Made by a program: the position numbers and the translations under genes
Source: Dolomedes plantarius
Taxonomy: Eukaryota; Arthropoda; Arachnida; Araneae; Dolomedidae
Assembly: GCA_907164885.2 (NCBI GenBank)
Contig: OU015495.1
Coordinates: 208,040,560-208,104,559 of the forward strand
Length of the DNA: 64,000 bases
Direction of reading: 5' to 3'
The notes under the pieces: generated by a model
The model's database searches: none
The model's input: the letters and a program-made list of their open reading frames with translations, nothing else
What the model was told of the DNA's origin: nothing
In this document: positions 10,485 to 23,334 of the stretch, piece after piece
Layout: each line of letters begins with the position of its first letter
How positions within the stretch are numbered: position 1 is the stretch's first letter

Positions 10485-11275
10485 TATATCTATAACAATA
10501 AGGTGTTATATAACTAGCTTCTTTGTATTTGCCCAACACTTCTTCATATATCTATTGCTTCACCTTAAAAATAAGTATGCTTGCTGGAACAATGAGTCCC
10601 TTTTCCTGCTTGCCGCAGTGCTTATTTGACCACTACAACATACAGTCAACCTCTTTAATAAACTTCCAATACCTTAATAGATATTATATAAATATCTGTC
10701 TTATAGAGAATGGAATGAATATAATATTTTTTTGCATACCAAAGTAACATTTTCAAAAGCACTTAATAAAGACTTGCAAAGAATGTCATTTACAGTGCTT
10801 TAAGATGCATTTTATTTAACATGTGAAGGCAGATTTAATTTTGAAATTAACGGACAACACCTTTGACATTTCTAACAAAAATCGTTATTTTATTTTCAGT
10901 TGTATTTCTTTGACACTTTTTTTTACTCTTAGAAGAGTTCTATTTACTGATGTAACGATGTGGGAGGAAAAAAAGATATTAAATATTTTATTTTAGATAG
11001 AATTTTTCATGAAGTCTTTAGAAAATCAGATGCTCTGTAAAATAAAAAGAAACTCAAACAGGAAATTGAATTTCGAGAGTCAGATGGATATTTGTTAAAT
11101 ACTTCGCTTTTAATTTTTCCACTCGGAACTTACTTTTCGGAACTTAAGTTTTAACAAATGTGTTCAAAGTTAGTTTTCTTACATGCCCTATATAGAAAAA
11201 GGCTGGGAAATGAAGCATTCAAAAGAACTTTTAATTTAATACTGACTGAATACGCAAATTTATTATTTTGATGAC
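10485..11275. other. AT-rich intergenic sequence
   Basis: About 0.8 kb; no gene or repeat recognised. Confidence 0.5.
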
Positions 11276-11970
11276 AAGAAATTCATTTATTCTTCAAGAT
11301 TTAAAAAAAATGGAGAGGAATTTTTAGTTCCTGTTAATTTGACGTTTATAAAACTGGTCGCTTGTTGGTTTTGTTTGAGTTCTGGAAGGGATGTGGGACT
11401 CTACCCTAATTTACTTACGAAAGAAAAATCTTAAAGTGTACTCTACAAAAAATAAAAGGGGATTGTGGGATTTAAAATCCGATACAACGTTTTAATCAAG
11501 AGTTCAGAAACCGAACGCACTAAATGCAATTAAAGGTAGGCAAACTAGACCGTTTGCCCTTTGACCAAGTCAGTCTAGCAAACTACAAATTTGCATTACC
11601 GGACAAAATTCAAATTGAATATAAGAGATATAAAAGTAAAAACAAATTTAGATGCAAAACATTCATTTATTCTTCAAAAAAAAGCATCATATTTAGTTCC
11701 GGAGAATAATCTTATAAAACTGATGTCTCATTGGCTTTCTTTGAGTTCTGGAAAAGATGTGAACTACTATACTTACGAAGAAAAAATTTGAAAGTGTTCT
11801 CTTTCAATTTTTACTAGAGAAGAAAACAGAAGAAAACAGAATCGTGAAATTCAAAACTCGATACATCTGTCTTAGTCATGAGATTATAAAACAGTACGCA
11901 TAAGCTGCAATTAAAGGTAGACAAATTGGACCGTTTCGACATTTTGACAAGTCAGTCTAGGAAAACTGAA
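11276..11970. repeat. Diverged tandem duplication, ~385-bp period
   Basis: Two units, about 11276-11585 and 11657-11970, share ATTCATTTATTCTTCAA, TTTGAGTTCTGGAA, CTTACGAA, GCAATTAAAGGTAG and AAGTCAGTCTAG in the same order. Indels have reduced identity. No coding frame is conserved between the units. Confidence 0.7.
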
Positions 11971-12961
11971 AAGTAATATCTGAGGGTAAATAATTTAAAA
12001 TGAATAAGAATGATATCATTTGCAAGAGCGAATTTTTAATAGCGATATCAGCTAAAATAAATTACATGAAACATATTCATTTTTGATTCATTTTAATCAT
12101 AAATGAAACATATATGAATTAATTAAATCGGAATCTAAGTTTGACATTAATAATTAAGCACGGATTTAATTATGCATAGTTCACTGAACTGGGGTGCATT
12201 AAATTTGCTCAAACACATAATACGTCATTTATTTTTCAGAGCCAAGTTGCATTTAGTTCATTAACACTTGCATATCCAAATTATTTATGTTGCCGTTCTT
12301 TGGAGACTAAAATATTTTTGTTTTAGTTTCATAAGAGCATTTCCGATTATACTGAATAATCAATAGACTTTGAAGGTATTGCATTATCTAGAACACATAG
12401 TCTTTCCCCTGACAGGGAAATGCAGAATATTTTTTGATTCTAACTTTGAGAAATATTTTAAGCTTTTAGAACTTTTGCTGCTGAACTTGTCACTTGAAAT
12501 GCAACAACGACTGTTTGCAAAGAAATGGACTCAAATATTTCATTTAAAGATATGTAATTGTAAGGACATATCTATGAAAAGCAATTAAATTTTATTTTTC
12601 TGTGTTATAAGGCTAATAAGTTTAAATACAGATATGTATACAATAACTTCCTCGTCTTAAATTTTATATAGAAAATCCCGGAAATTATAGTCGCACTGTT
12701 ACTACCAAGAGGTGCTTTACTCACCATTCAATATCCAAAATAAAGTCTAAACTTGTTGATCTGCTAATCGCTTTTACCTTAAAATTTTGTCTTCCCTGAA
12801 ATGATCAAATCGAAGAAAAATTCATAGACTTCAGTCGCATTGAAAATAAAAATTGATACTTTTATTGCCCTCCAATATATACATGCATACATATGTATAT
12901 ACAGACATGCATATATTTGTATATAAATATTTAAACGCACACAGCCCCATATATATATATA
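11971..12961. other. AT-rich intergenic sequence
   Basis: No gene recognised. Short mixed TA/CA tracts occur from about 12877 up to the mariner insertion site. Confidence 0.5.
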
Positions 12962-13742
12962 CAGGGTTTCCCATAAATACCGCCCAAACTCTGCACAGTC
13001 AGATTCCTCGCTGGGAGTACATAAAAAATGCCCAAAGAACTGTACCTGTGCGACTCATAGTTTTCGAGAAAAATACGAAAAACAAAGTATGACGTCACAT
13101 CCGGTGCAAAGAAATAACACTTCATTTGACACATCAACAGCAGTAATTGCATATCTTTTCCGACGATAATGTTCAAAATGTTCGCCGTCATGCATGCGCG
13201 TGCCGTGGAATGACGTTAAGCCGTCGTTTAACTGGTATTTAAAAGGCTGCACCTTGCAGCTACCGGTATTCTTCGCATGGCGATCATGTATTCCGTTCGT
13301 GAATATTGCGACATGTATTTGATCTACGGCCAATGTGATGGAAATGCCTCACGAACTGCTAGGGAGTATGGCCGTCGATATCCGTCACGATGCCAGAGTC
13401 CTCCCGATGCCAGAGTCATCCGCAGGCTGGACGGCGGCCTGCGTAATACTGGAGGCTTCTGCCAGACACACAGCCGTCACGATGTTGGAAGACCGCATAG
13501 CCTGCCTCGATATGCACGGTGGACACTTTGAACATCTGCCTTTATAAATATTTGCAAATACTGCTGCTGATGTGTCAAATAAAGTGTTTTTTTCCTTGCA
13601 CCGGATGTGACGACATACTTTGTTTTTTGTATTTTTCTCGAAAACTATGGGTCGTACAGGTACAAGTCTTTGGGCGTTTTTATGTACCTTTAACGAGGAA
13701 TCTGGCTGTGCAGAGTCTGGGCGGTATTTATGGGACACCCTG
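12962..13742. mobile_element. Mariner-type element with ~190-bp terminal inverted repeats
   Basis: The left end CAGGGTTTCCCATAAATACC and the right end (reverse complement CAGGGTGTCCCATAAATACC) begin inverted repeats that remain alignable for about 190 bp (12962-13151 and 13552-13742). They share TAGTTTTCGAGAAAAATAC and GTCACATCCGGTGCAA. TA-rich sequence flanks both sides. The ~400-bp centre holds an internally deleted transposase. Confidence 0.8.
13277..13547 (+). pseudogene. Internally deleted mariner transposase
   Basis: From ATG at 13277 the frame encodes MAIMYSVREYCDMYLIYGQ followed by NASRTAREYGRRYP, a good match to the N-terminal helix-turn-helix (DUF4817-type) of arthropod mariner transposases. 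A second frame (13335-13547) ends HGGHFEHLPL, like the usual extreme C-terminus. The N- and C-terminal ends are thus only about 200 bp apart and in different frames. The catalytic domain is deleted and a frameshift separates the remnants. A short internal duplication (GATGCCAGAGTC twice, ~13390-13420) is visible. It cannot encode an active enzyme. Confidence 0.65.
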
Positions 13743-14241
13743 GATATATAAATATATGTATTACTAAATATAAAAAATTATAAATAAAATTAAAAACTAA
13801 AGTAAAAATATAAATAAGATAAATTACTCTTAGTAATAAAAATAAAATAACTAAATTAATGAAGGATTATTAGTCCTAAAACACAGTATCCATAGAGTCA
13901 GTTTCTGCGTTTCCATAATCTCCATGGTTGCAAGTTTTGTGACGTCAGTCATCTTGCGGTTAATTATTCTTAACTTCCACTCTGACTAGCGCCAGTCTTG
14001 GTGTTCTATGGTTAAGTAACTCTAAATTCAATTCTACTGTTTTTCATGGACTGTAGTGTCTGAGTATGTTTATTGTTATACATCATACTTATCTGAAACA
14101 GTCCATTAGGTTTTTAGACAGTATTGACACCGCTGAAGATTCGATACTGTCTAAAACCACTTTCAATCTTATATTTTCATGTTTTTGGTTCCTGGCTGTA
14201 GTAGCTTTAGTGCTCATACTGGTTTTTCTTTCTCAACTATA

Positions 14242-14288
<47 letters not shown>

Positions 14289-14290
14289 CA
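13743..14290. other. Spacer with hairpin and TA microsatellite
   Basis: No gene is supported. A hairpin lies at 14109-14158 (arms GGTTTTTAGACAGTAT and ATACTGTCTAAAACC). A (TA)n tract runs from about 14240 to 14290 directly up to the first long direct repeat. Confidence 0.5.
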
Positions 14291-14756
14291 TATAATATTA
14301 AAAACTAGTAATTTCTTAATTCAACAATCTTAACATTTAAAAACTATTAATTCCTCACTTTACTATTCCAAATTACAAACCCTTTTTTAATTCCTTGAAA
14401 TAGGTAAATTCCCTTGGGCATTCGTGTTAAAATCCAGGAGATATTCTAAATTTTAGCATTGTCATCCCAGTAAAACTTATATAGAAATCCCATAGTAATA
14501 GCCTTTGTAACCCCAGGCAATATTATTAAAGATGGCTGACTTTTTATCGAAATTAAGCTCGACGCGGCGTGGCTACCGAATTAGATCAGATCAGAGCATC
14601 AACAAATAACTTTTATCCAATCAAAATGTAAGTCACACCTCTGTGTCACGTGATGGAATGACTTTATAAAACTATCTGGTGTCTAAAATTAGACACACTC
14701 TGTAAGAATCGGTCTGTCATATAATCCCGGGCGGACGACTTGGAAAACTTAATAAA
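14291..14756 (+). mobile_element. 5' long direct repeat (LTR) of a non-coding retroelement
   Basis: These 466 bp match 18572-19037 with no difference that I can see. They contain a TATA-like TTTATAAAAC (near 14664) and end in AATAAA (14751-14756), as expected near the R/U5 end of an LTR. A short hairpin, GTGTCTAAAATTAGACAC, follows the TATA box. Identity of the two copies implies a recent insertion or gene conversion. Confidence 0.8.
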
Positions 14757-17700
14757 ATGCTTTAGATTCAATTACGTATCTATTATTCCTGTGTCTGCGT
14801 TGGGAGTCTTTGCGGGAAAATGCTCGGTTTGTCATCATGTGTATCGGCGACGTAATCCACTCTGGCCTGTTATTTGTTCCTCCATGTCGCCGATGTTACA
14901 AAAGTCGGCAGTGTGGACCTCCCCTCGGATACAGACAGTGAGTTGAGCCGCCATCAATCCTTTTCAACGGAGAAAAAACTCCCCTATCTTACCATGTGAC
15001 ATTGATAACTTTACTGGAATACAATATTGGGCTGAGTGTGTCGCGTACAAATCCCGTGGATTCCCACGAAGTGAACTTTGATTGAATCTGAAATTTAAAT
15101 TTTTGTGTCAAAAAGGAGTTTCATTTCCGGATTACATTAAGTCAAGATGATGTCGCTTACTTCGGAGTGACCACCAGTGTTAGTTTTGAATATTTTTCAG
15201 TCGTCGAATCATGTGTGAACTTCCGAAGTTTCGTGGCAGAGATTTCGTGAAAAAATATTTTCAGATTATGTGAAACGTCGATTTTCACTAATCGTTGACC
15301 TGGGGATAAAAATATCCCGAGAAATTCTGCGAAAACATGCTGTGTGCAGTGGAATAGTCTGTTGAATACAACGTGCGAAGTTTTGAATTTAATTGACTGG
15401 AAATTCACTTTTATGAGAGACTTTCATCTAGTGTCATCTCCAATTGGGATACTGAGTTCTAGGACTATTTCGAAATAAAAACTGTCACCTTGGGACTAGC
15501 TAAGCTAAGAACTTCACCAAGATAAATTCAGAACCGAGCTGCAGATGTTAAATATATGAAAAATGTGTATAATTAATTTGGAAATACTAATGGTGAAAAT
15601 TAATAAGGATAATGGTAAAGAGTGTGAATAACCACTTCAATTGGTAAGCTAAAATTTACAAATTATTGTGAAAAATTTTAATAATAGATACTGATAAAAA
15701 TTTATTATAAATGTGTTTCGGTGAAAGTATTTTCAAATTATTGATTTAATTAAGTACTGATGATAAAAAATAAATCGATAAAAAGTAAAACGAAAGTAGG
15801 AATCATTGGTTTAAAACGTGTATTTTGTTTTTGATTTTAAAATGTTTCATGTTGATTTGCATTTTGATAGAATTTTAAGAGTATATTTTTTCCTATTATA
15901 AGATATTTGAATTTAAAGAAATTTTTGAGACTTATATGTGATAAATTTATTATAAGTGTGTGTTTTTAGTGTAATTTTATAATATTTCCATGTTCTTTTT
16001 CTGATAATGAATATTTTAGTGTTTTAAGATAATTAATGATCCTTGGTTACGTTAAACTGAAATATTAAATGAGTTAAGTAATGTTATGAGTATGTAATTT
16101 TGCACGCAGTTCTGAATCGTCGCGGAGAAAAAGAAAAAATAATAACGTAAATCATTTCCGTTTTCGAGCGCGTTGTACATTTCGAAGGTCGCCTCCGCAA
16201 TAAATTTGAATGCTCAGCATTAGTTTTGTAAACACGATCATGGAAAGAGCCAAACTTGTTTTGATTCATTTAACTTAGAATTTTTTGCGACTCTAAATTT
16301 AAACATATGATGCCTGTGGTTTTGATTTTGGAAAATATCTGCAGGGATAACATAATAAATTTCAGACATCAAGAAAATTTTATAATTTAAGTACTTTGAC
16401 ATATTACATTTGATGTTGAGACCTCGTAAATTGTTCTACGAATTGAAGTAAAGGAGATTTCCGGTGGTTTGAGTCGACAATCAAAAGGCGTTCTATGGAT
16501 TTCATATAAACGGAACGTCTTTATAACATGACTTAGGGTGCCAAAAAACCACAATTGGAGAATTAAAAAACCATTGTATGTTATATTTGGTTCATCCGCC
16601 CCAGAAAATTCTCGAAATAGAAATAATGAAGAAAAATAAATAAATAGGAAAGATAATATTATAATGAAAAATATGTTTTAAGATATTAAATACAAATGAT
16701 GAATATTTGGGAACTTTACAGCGAGGATTCATACCAAAATGTGATATAAGAAAAGAAAAATTAATTTTGGTTTATCGATTTCATGATTAACTTAATAAAA
16801 CTGAGATGTCTATTGGTAAAAGATTATTATTTGTGATTATTATTTTGATTATTTGTATCAATTAATAGAATAATAGTTTGAAATTTGAACATTAACCTTA
16901 AATTATGGCAATTGATAGAGAATATTAAGGTATTATTATTATTATTATTATTATTATTGGTATTAGGAATATTTTATTAGTGTGTGTTTAATACTTTCAT
17001 ATGTTGTGTATTTTGAATTCTATTGAATATAAAATTGATAGACCAAACTTTCACACTAAACGAGATTCTGAAATTGTTCATGCTTGCAGATTGAGATATT
17101 ATAATGCACCAGAGAACTTAAAACTACACCACGAATAATGACAAACATTAGATCCATTTTTCTTTCTTTTCTATGTGATGCTTAACATCATTATATTTTT
17201 TTTAAAAAAGACTCTTCCTCCTTATTAGTCAGAGAACAATATGGAGAAAGAAAACCCACTTGTTACACAAACATAAACACAACCCTCACTGCTTAGAGGT
17301 AGAATTAAAGAATTTGAGACTAAGAGTTGGGGAACACACATACAACAAGGTACCTTCAAAACAAGGAAATGGATCCACATAAACTTATAATAAATATACA
17401 AAAATGAATAGTAGATAAATAATTTGAAAATAAAGTGAAAAGTATTGAGAATAAATAAAGTTAGAATAAATATGAATAAGTATAATTAAAGAATATTGAA
17501 TAGAATTTTGGAATGAATAAATATTGTCGAAATAAAATGAATATAAGAAATGATGAAATGAGAATAATAAGAAATATAAAAGATATTAAAAAGAGATTTT
17601 TGTTGATAATAAGTAATATTGAAATAAAGGAGATAATGGATATTAAGAAAAAAATAGTGAGATAAATAAAGATACGAAAACTAGATAATGAGTGATATGT

Positions 17701-18571
17701 TTTGTAATTTTTATGTACAATTGATATATTTGAAGTGTGATTTTATTAAATCTTGTGATTTTTATTGAAAGTGTGATTTTTATTATAAACTGTGATTTTT
17801 GTTATGTAACTAAAGGACTAATTTTCTTTATATGTAAACAAGTCGAGATAATGTGATATTTATGCATTCTACGTTTGTGAAGCAGAAATGACACAGCATT
17901 AAAAAGACTGTGATTTTTTTTTTAAATTGGTGTTTTTTCCTCAACATACGAATGACTGTGAAAGGACTAAAAGTGTTGCACAGATAAATCATTACAAGAT
18001 AAGTAAATAAAAAATTTTTTTTTGGACTCACTCCATAGTAGTGAACGTTGAGGAAGAATTTTTGAATTTTTCATCCTGTTATCAAAGTCAACTTCATTTA
18101 CTTAATTTTTGTTTGTTTTTGATATTTTTATTACTATGTTTTGTTATTTTGTATTATTCAAATCGAGATGATGGTAGATATTGTATTAAATGTATGTTTA
18201 TAGTGAAAATTTTTGGTAGTTTACAAATTTTTGGTTATGTTAATTGATTTTTTTTTGAGATTTTGTTGTGTGGGGAGACGTCCCTATTCAACAGGTTTCA
18301 AATACATACTTATGTAGAATCTTCAATTTAATATTATGTGTCCTTCTTTTTAGTGATTTTATATATATTTTTCAGTAAATTTGATAATGTTGCTATGTCA
18401 GCTCATCACGTGATCTTTAAAAATGTTTTTCTTGCAATTTAACTTTAATTGAACTTGATACGTTAACTTATTCCAAATTTTTTAATGCCCATTCTTCTCA
18501 CTCATCTGAGTGAGTCTGCCCTCCAATGCAGGCATTGTAGGTCAGCCTCTTCTCGGACGGGGGGGATATTC
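14757..18571 (+). mobile_element. Interior of the LTR-bounded element, no long ORFs
   Basis: This 3.8-kb interior is very AT-rich and its longest frames are only about 60-80 codons. No gag, protease, reverse transcriptase or integrase motif was seen. A purine run GGACGGGGGGGA (about 18554-18567) directly precedes the 3' repeat and fits a polypurine tract. A clear tRNA primer-binding site was not found after the 5' repeat. A hairpin ATCGGCGAC/GTCGCCGAT lies near 14845-14895 and an ATT microsatellite at 16931-16957. It resembles a large non-autonomous retrotransposon derivative (LARD), but a heavily decayed element is also possible. Confidence 0.6.
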
Positions 18572-19037
18572 TATAATATTAAAAACTAGTAATTTCTTAA
18601 TTCAACAATCTTAACATTTAAAAACTATTAATTCCTCACTTTACTATTCCAAATTACAAACCCTTTTTTAATTCCTTGAAATAGGTAAATTCCCTTGGGC
18701 ATTCGTGTTAAAATCCAGGAGATATTCTAAATTTTAGCATTGTCATCCCAGTAAAACTTATATAGAAATCCCATAGTAATAGCCTTTGTAACCCCAGGCA
18801 ATATTATTAAAGATGGCTGACTTTTTATCGAAATTAAGCTCGACGCGGCGTGGCTACCGAATTAGATCAGATCAGAGCATCAACAAATAACTTTTATCCA
18901 ATCAAAATGTAAGTCACACCTCTGTGTCACGTGATGGAATGACTTTATAAAACTATCTGGTGTCTAAAATTAGACACACTCTGTAAGAATCGGTCTGTCA
19001 TATAATCCCGGGCGGACGACTTGGAAAACTTAATAAA
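18572..19037 (+). mobile_element. 3' long direct repeat (LTR)
   Basis: It matches 14291-14756 base for base by eye, including the TATA-like block and the terminal AATAAA, and is preceded by the putative polypurine tract. Confidence 0.8.
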
Positions 19038-19201
19038 GATGTAATTAAATTAACGTTGTGGTGTTTTATGTGTCCGAGGGTGAAATGAAAAGCGGGAAAG
19101 GAAATTAAACATGTGATGCACGGCCGGGCGACAAGTCATCCATCTTTACCTAAAAAGAAATACCACTCGGGCCTTCCTTCGTCGGCCCGCGCCCGTGCTA
19201 T

Positions 19202-19204
<3 letters not shown>
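19038..19204. other. Unpaired sequence between 3' repeat and TA microsatellite
   Basis: It contains a GC-rich part (GGCCTTCCTTCGTCGGCCCG near 19171) and has no equivalent after the 5' repeat. Because TA repeats bracket the whole unit (to 14290, and from 19205), this stretch may belong to the inserted element. Confidence 0.4.

Positions 19205-19240
<36 letters not shown>
19205..19240. repeat. (TA)n microsatellite
   Basis: TA tract; may be the right half of the TA target into which the retroelement inserted. Confidence 0.9.
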
Positions 19241-19243
<3 letters not shown>

Positions 19244-19384
19244 CTAGATTTGAGGCGGAACGCGTTGGAACGGCGTTCCGGTGCCTCTCTTTAGGTACAT
19301 CTCTTTAACAATAATTTGGAATACCCCTCACACACCTCAGAAGGTTACCGTTCCGGCACCTCTATTTCTAGAAATCTAGCACTG
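19241..19384. mobile_element. Possible hAT-like MITE fragment
   Basis: The left end (GGCTAGATTT) and right end (AAATCTAGCACTG) form a short imperfect inverted repeat. The interior repeats GTTCCGG..CCTCT twice. CAGTGCTAGATTT is a plausible hAT tip, but the left tip is damaged and no target duplication was found. Confidence 0.35.
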
Positions 19385-19394
19385 TATATATATA

Positions 19395-20824
19395 CAGCGG
19401 ACGCTCGTTAATTCGAACTCGGTTAATTCGAACTAATCCAAAGGTCCCAAAAAACTTGTATTGGAGTTAATGTTAAAAATATCTCATTAATTCGAACTAA
19501 ATTTTTATCACTTCGGTTAATTCGAACTAAAAATTTGACAAAAAAATATTCATTTTCCTCGTTTAATGAAGAAAATACACACTGTATTTATTATTTTGTG
19601 TGTCAAAATTTCTTTTCTGTGTAAAGAGGCACATGCCTGCATTCCTAGACTATTGCATGTCCGATAAACGTTAGTAGCTATTGTCCTTCTTATTAGTGCT
19701 AAACGGAAAAAGCAATTTTCCTTTATTTGGATCGATTTTCTTAGAATTTCAGAAAAACTAGTCTTTACTACAGATTCTAGGGAGCTGCGTCAGTTATAAC
19801 TGCAGTGCAGACAAGTTAATGTGGTCTAGTTTTTCTTCCTCATTGTGTGATGTGAACGTGTAAAAATTCAGGATGTCTACACGTGGAAAGTACAAAACCC
19901 TAACTTTGGAGACAAAGGTAGAAATTTTAAAGAAAGTAGAGAATGGCGAATGTAAAACAAAGTTAGCAGCTGACTATGGAATTTTAAAAATGCCTTGTCA
20001 ACTAATTTGAAAAACAAGGAGTCAATTTTAGATTCATTGGGAAAAATCAAAATTTGCTAGAGGAAGGAAACGCTTGGGAAATGCGTCCCAAGAAGTTCTA
20101 GAAAAAGCTCTACTGCTATGGTTCCAGGATGTTAAATCTCGAAATTTTCCGATAAATGGACCCCTAGTGCTGACGAAGGCTGATGAATTGGCAAGTCGAA
20201 TGGGTATTGAAGATTTTAAATGCATTGATGGATGGCTTTCTCGATTTAAGTCAAGGCACAATATTTCTTATCAAACTGTATGTGGCCAAAGCTCTGATGT
20301 AAACGAAGACGTATGTACTAATTTCGGTAGGAAACTGCCAGGGGTTTTCTATACTTACCTGCCGAAAGATATTTTTAATGCGGCCATAATGGACAAAGCC
20401 TTAATGGAATCTATTAAAACTCTGAAAGCATTTATTCAGATGGAACCTTCCTCTGAAAATGAATTGAAATGTTTACTTCAAATCGAGAAGCTGGCTGAAC
20501 AATGTAGGCATCATAAACAGAACCAAACATCCATTTTACAGTTTTTCCCCAAAGTGTAATTCATATTTTTAGTAAAAGTTTACTTTATACTGCATATCTT
20601 CTGCTTCATTTTATGATTAAGGTAAGTCTGTATTGCTTTTTAATATGTTTAACTTTAGATAACATAGTATAATATATTTTCTGGGGTTATACATACTAGA
20701 TTTTCTTCTTCAGTGATACACATTTAAAGTTTTATATTTTCTCTTAACATCGGATAATTCGAACTTCGGATAATTCGAACTTTTTTCTGAGAACCTTTGA
20801 GTTCGAATTAACGAGCGTCCACTG
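19395..20824 (+). mobile_element. Pogo/Tigger-type element, copy 1 (non-autonomous)
   Basis: Tips CAGCGGACGCTCGTTAATTC and GAATTAACGAGCGTCCACTG are inverted repeats flanked by TA. Several GTTAATTCGAAC repeats follow just inside. The element carries a CENP-B-type transposase relic with the catalytic domain deleted. A second copy of the same deleted lineage is at 27016-28257. Length is 1430 bp. Confidence 0.9.
19873..20559 (+). pseudogene. Tigger/pogo transposase lacking DDE domain
   Basis: The frame opens at ATG 19873 with MSTRGKYKTLTLETKVEI, the CENP-B-type N-terminal helix-turn-helix of pogo/Tigger transposases. It has in-frame stops TGA and TAG about 46 and 53 codons in. The same frame reopens into the second DNA-binding domain (WFQDVKSRNFPINGPLVLTKA ... 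WLSRFKSRHNISY, CENP-B/Tc5 HTH type). At PKDIFNA, where the family normally reads on into the first catalytic Asp block, it jumps straight to a C-terminal region (AIMDKALMESIKTLKAFI) ending ILQFFPKV. The DDE catalytic core is therefore missing. About 228 codons remain of a usual ~450-600. AATAAA is not obvious after the stop. Confidence 0.85.
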
Positions 20825-20830
20825 TATATA

Positions 20831-21202
20831 TGTAATGATCCCGTTGGGGTCGTTAGAGTGTGATCGTATAAGTACCTTTACGTCGCGTTGCGACCAATTC
20901 TATATCAGCAACTCAACTAAGAAAAGAAGTACAACTCTCAAAAAGACACTCTAGTTATACATATTTACAATTTATTTACACATATATTTAAGGGGCTGGG
21001 GGTGCCTTGAGGGGATGATAGATCTGTACTGTTTGTCCGGCATCCTCCTGCCCCGCAGCAATGGAAAATGCCACCGAACTTGGGAAATTAACCCTCTACT
21101 GCTTATTCAGTCTCTTGCTACGTAGTGACTGGTCTTCACGTGTATCATGGACGATGGACCTTAATGGTCTGGGGGTCCGAGGTGTCAAACTCAAATGTTA
21201 CA
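20831..21202 (-). mobile_element. Probable solo LTR
   Basis: On the minus strand the unit starts TGTAACATTTGAG and ends GGGATCATTACA, with the TG...CA ends of LTRs, and has AATAAA about 130 bp before the end. Length is about 372 bp. TA-rich sequence on both sides prevents a clear reading of the 4-6 bp target duplication. No internal retrotransposon sequence adjoins it. Confidence 0.5.
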
Positions 21203-21831
21203 CATATATTTACACACAGTCGGTCGTACAGGTACATTTCTTTGCAAAACATACCCATGCAAAACAAACCCAGTAGTGTGTTTTTCCTTTGCTATCCCAG
21301 AGGCACACGATGCAAGGATATTTTGCATAGCCACTTTGCTGTCCAAGGAGAAATTTACCGTTTACAAGTCCGCACAAATCACCCATTGATGTTCATGATA
21401 CTTTAGTTTCTCCAAGGCCAAAGCTATTGTGTCATCTTCTTTCATTTTCGTTGAGTGAGCAATTAGTAATGAACTATAATTGTTCCCATTGTGTAAAAGG
21501 ACATCTGTATATGTATAAAACGCTTAGGTATGCGGCACAAAAATCGACGATATTCTACACTCCGAATGGCAACGGCTGCAACTACCGGATGTAAACATTA
21601 GTGGCCGTCCGCAATTTAAAACACCGTGTGTGTAGTGGCGCCATTTGTTACATTCGCTGATCTTTTAACAAAATATGTTTAGACCTATCAATTCTAGAGT
21701 TTAGTCATGGACAGTTGTATGTAGTTTTATCTATAGTCCGTTCTTTTGATTCTGTCACTGTAGTATCTCCTACGTTTGGAATACTCAACTGTGTATATCA
21801 AGAAGTTTTATGAATATCGTAGTTGCAATCC
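21203..21831. other. Intergenic sequence
   Basis: No gene recognised. Confidence 0.5.
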
Positions 21832-22070
21832 AATTTTAGTACTTGCTGAATTTTTACTCCATTTTATAAGTGAAGAAATTTTCCCAACAATTTATTATTT
21901 GATATCATTAAATGGTGATATCAGAATTGTGAGCAATAGTACATATAGAGAGTGATGTAATCCATATTATATTTTAGTACTTGCGGAATTTTTACTCCAT
22001 TTTGTAAGTGAAAAAACATTTCCCACAACAATTTCTTATTTGATGTAATGATAAAGTGTAGCTATCTTAA
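21832..22070. repeat. Tandem duplication, ~140-bp period
   Basis: Two units (starting ~21832 and ~21972) share TTTTAGTACTTG, GAATTTTTACTCCATTTT and TAAGTGAA. They are diverged and non-coding. Confidence 0.7.
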
Positions 22071-22283
22071 TTTTAAAAAATTGTACTTACAAAGAGGGAT
22101 GTCATTTTTCAAATCACTGGTGTTGGGTTTCTGAGTCTTATCTTTAACTCTGTTCTGAAGTATTGGAAATTCACATTTTTCAATCACGATGTTTTAGAAT
22201 CAGCCTTATAGAGAACTTAGCAATGATTATCAATTTTTTGGCTGAGCTCCCACTACCCCTTAACAACGTATATTATACCTGAC

Positions 22284-23031
<748 letters not shown>

Positions 23032-23334
23032 TGACAGGTAATGGTAACTTTCCTTACATATGTTACTTTCAGTTGAGTTGTTTTGCAAAAGGAAATATAA
23101 AACTAAAAGCGGCCATGCTGGTCGCGCAGCGGCTAGTATTTAAAACTTCGCTTTAAGCTGTCAATAAATAGGCACCAATCATCTGGAAAATATTCAGGAA
23201 GACCCGTTTTTATAATATTCAGGAAGTATAATATTCAGGAAAATATTCAGGAAGTCCAGTTTTCCAGGAGGACAAATCACTCCTACTTGAATACATTGAA
23301 TAGAAAAAAAAACATTGATAGATAAGTGGATGTA
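23032..23334. other. Spacer with short AATATTCAGGAA repeats
   Basis: It contains four imperfect copies of AATATTCAGGAA at about 23187-23252. Nothing else is recognised. Confidence 0.6.
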
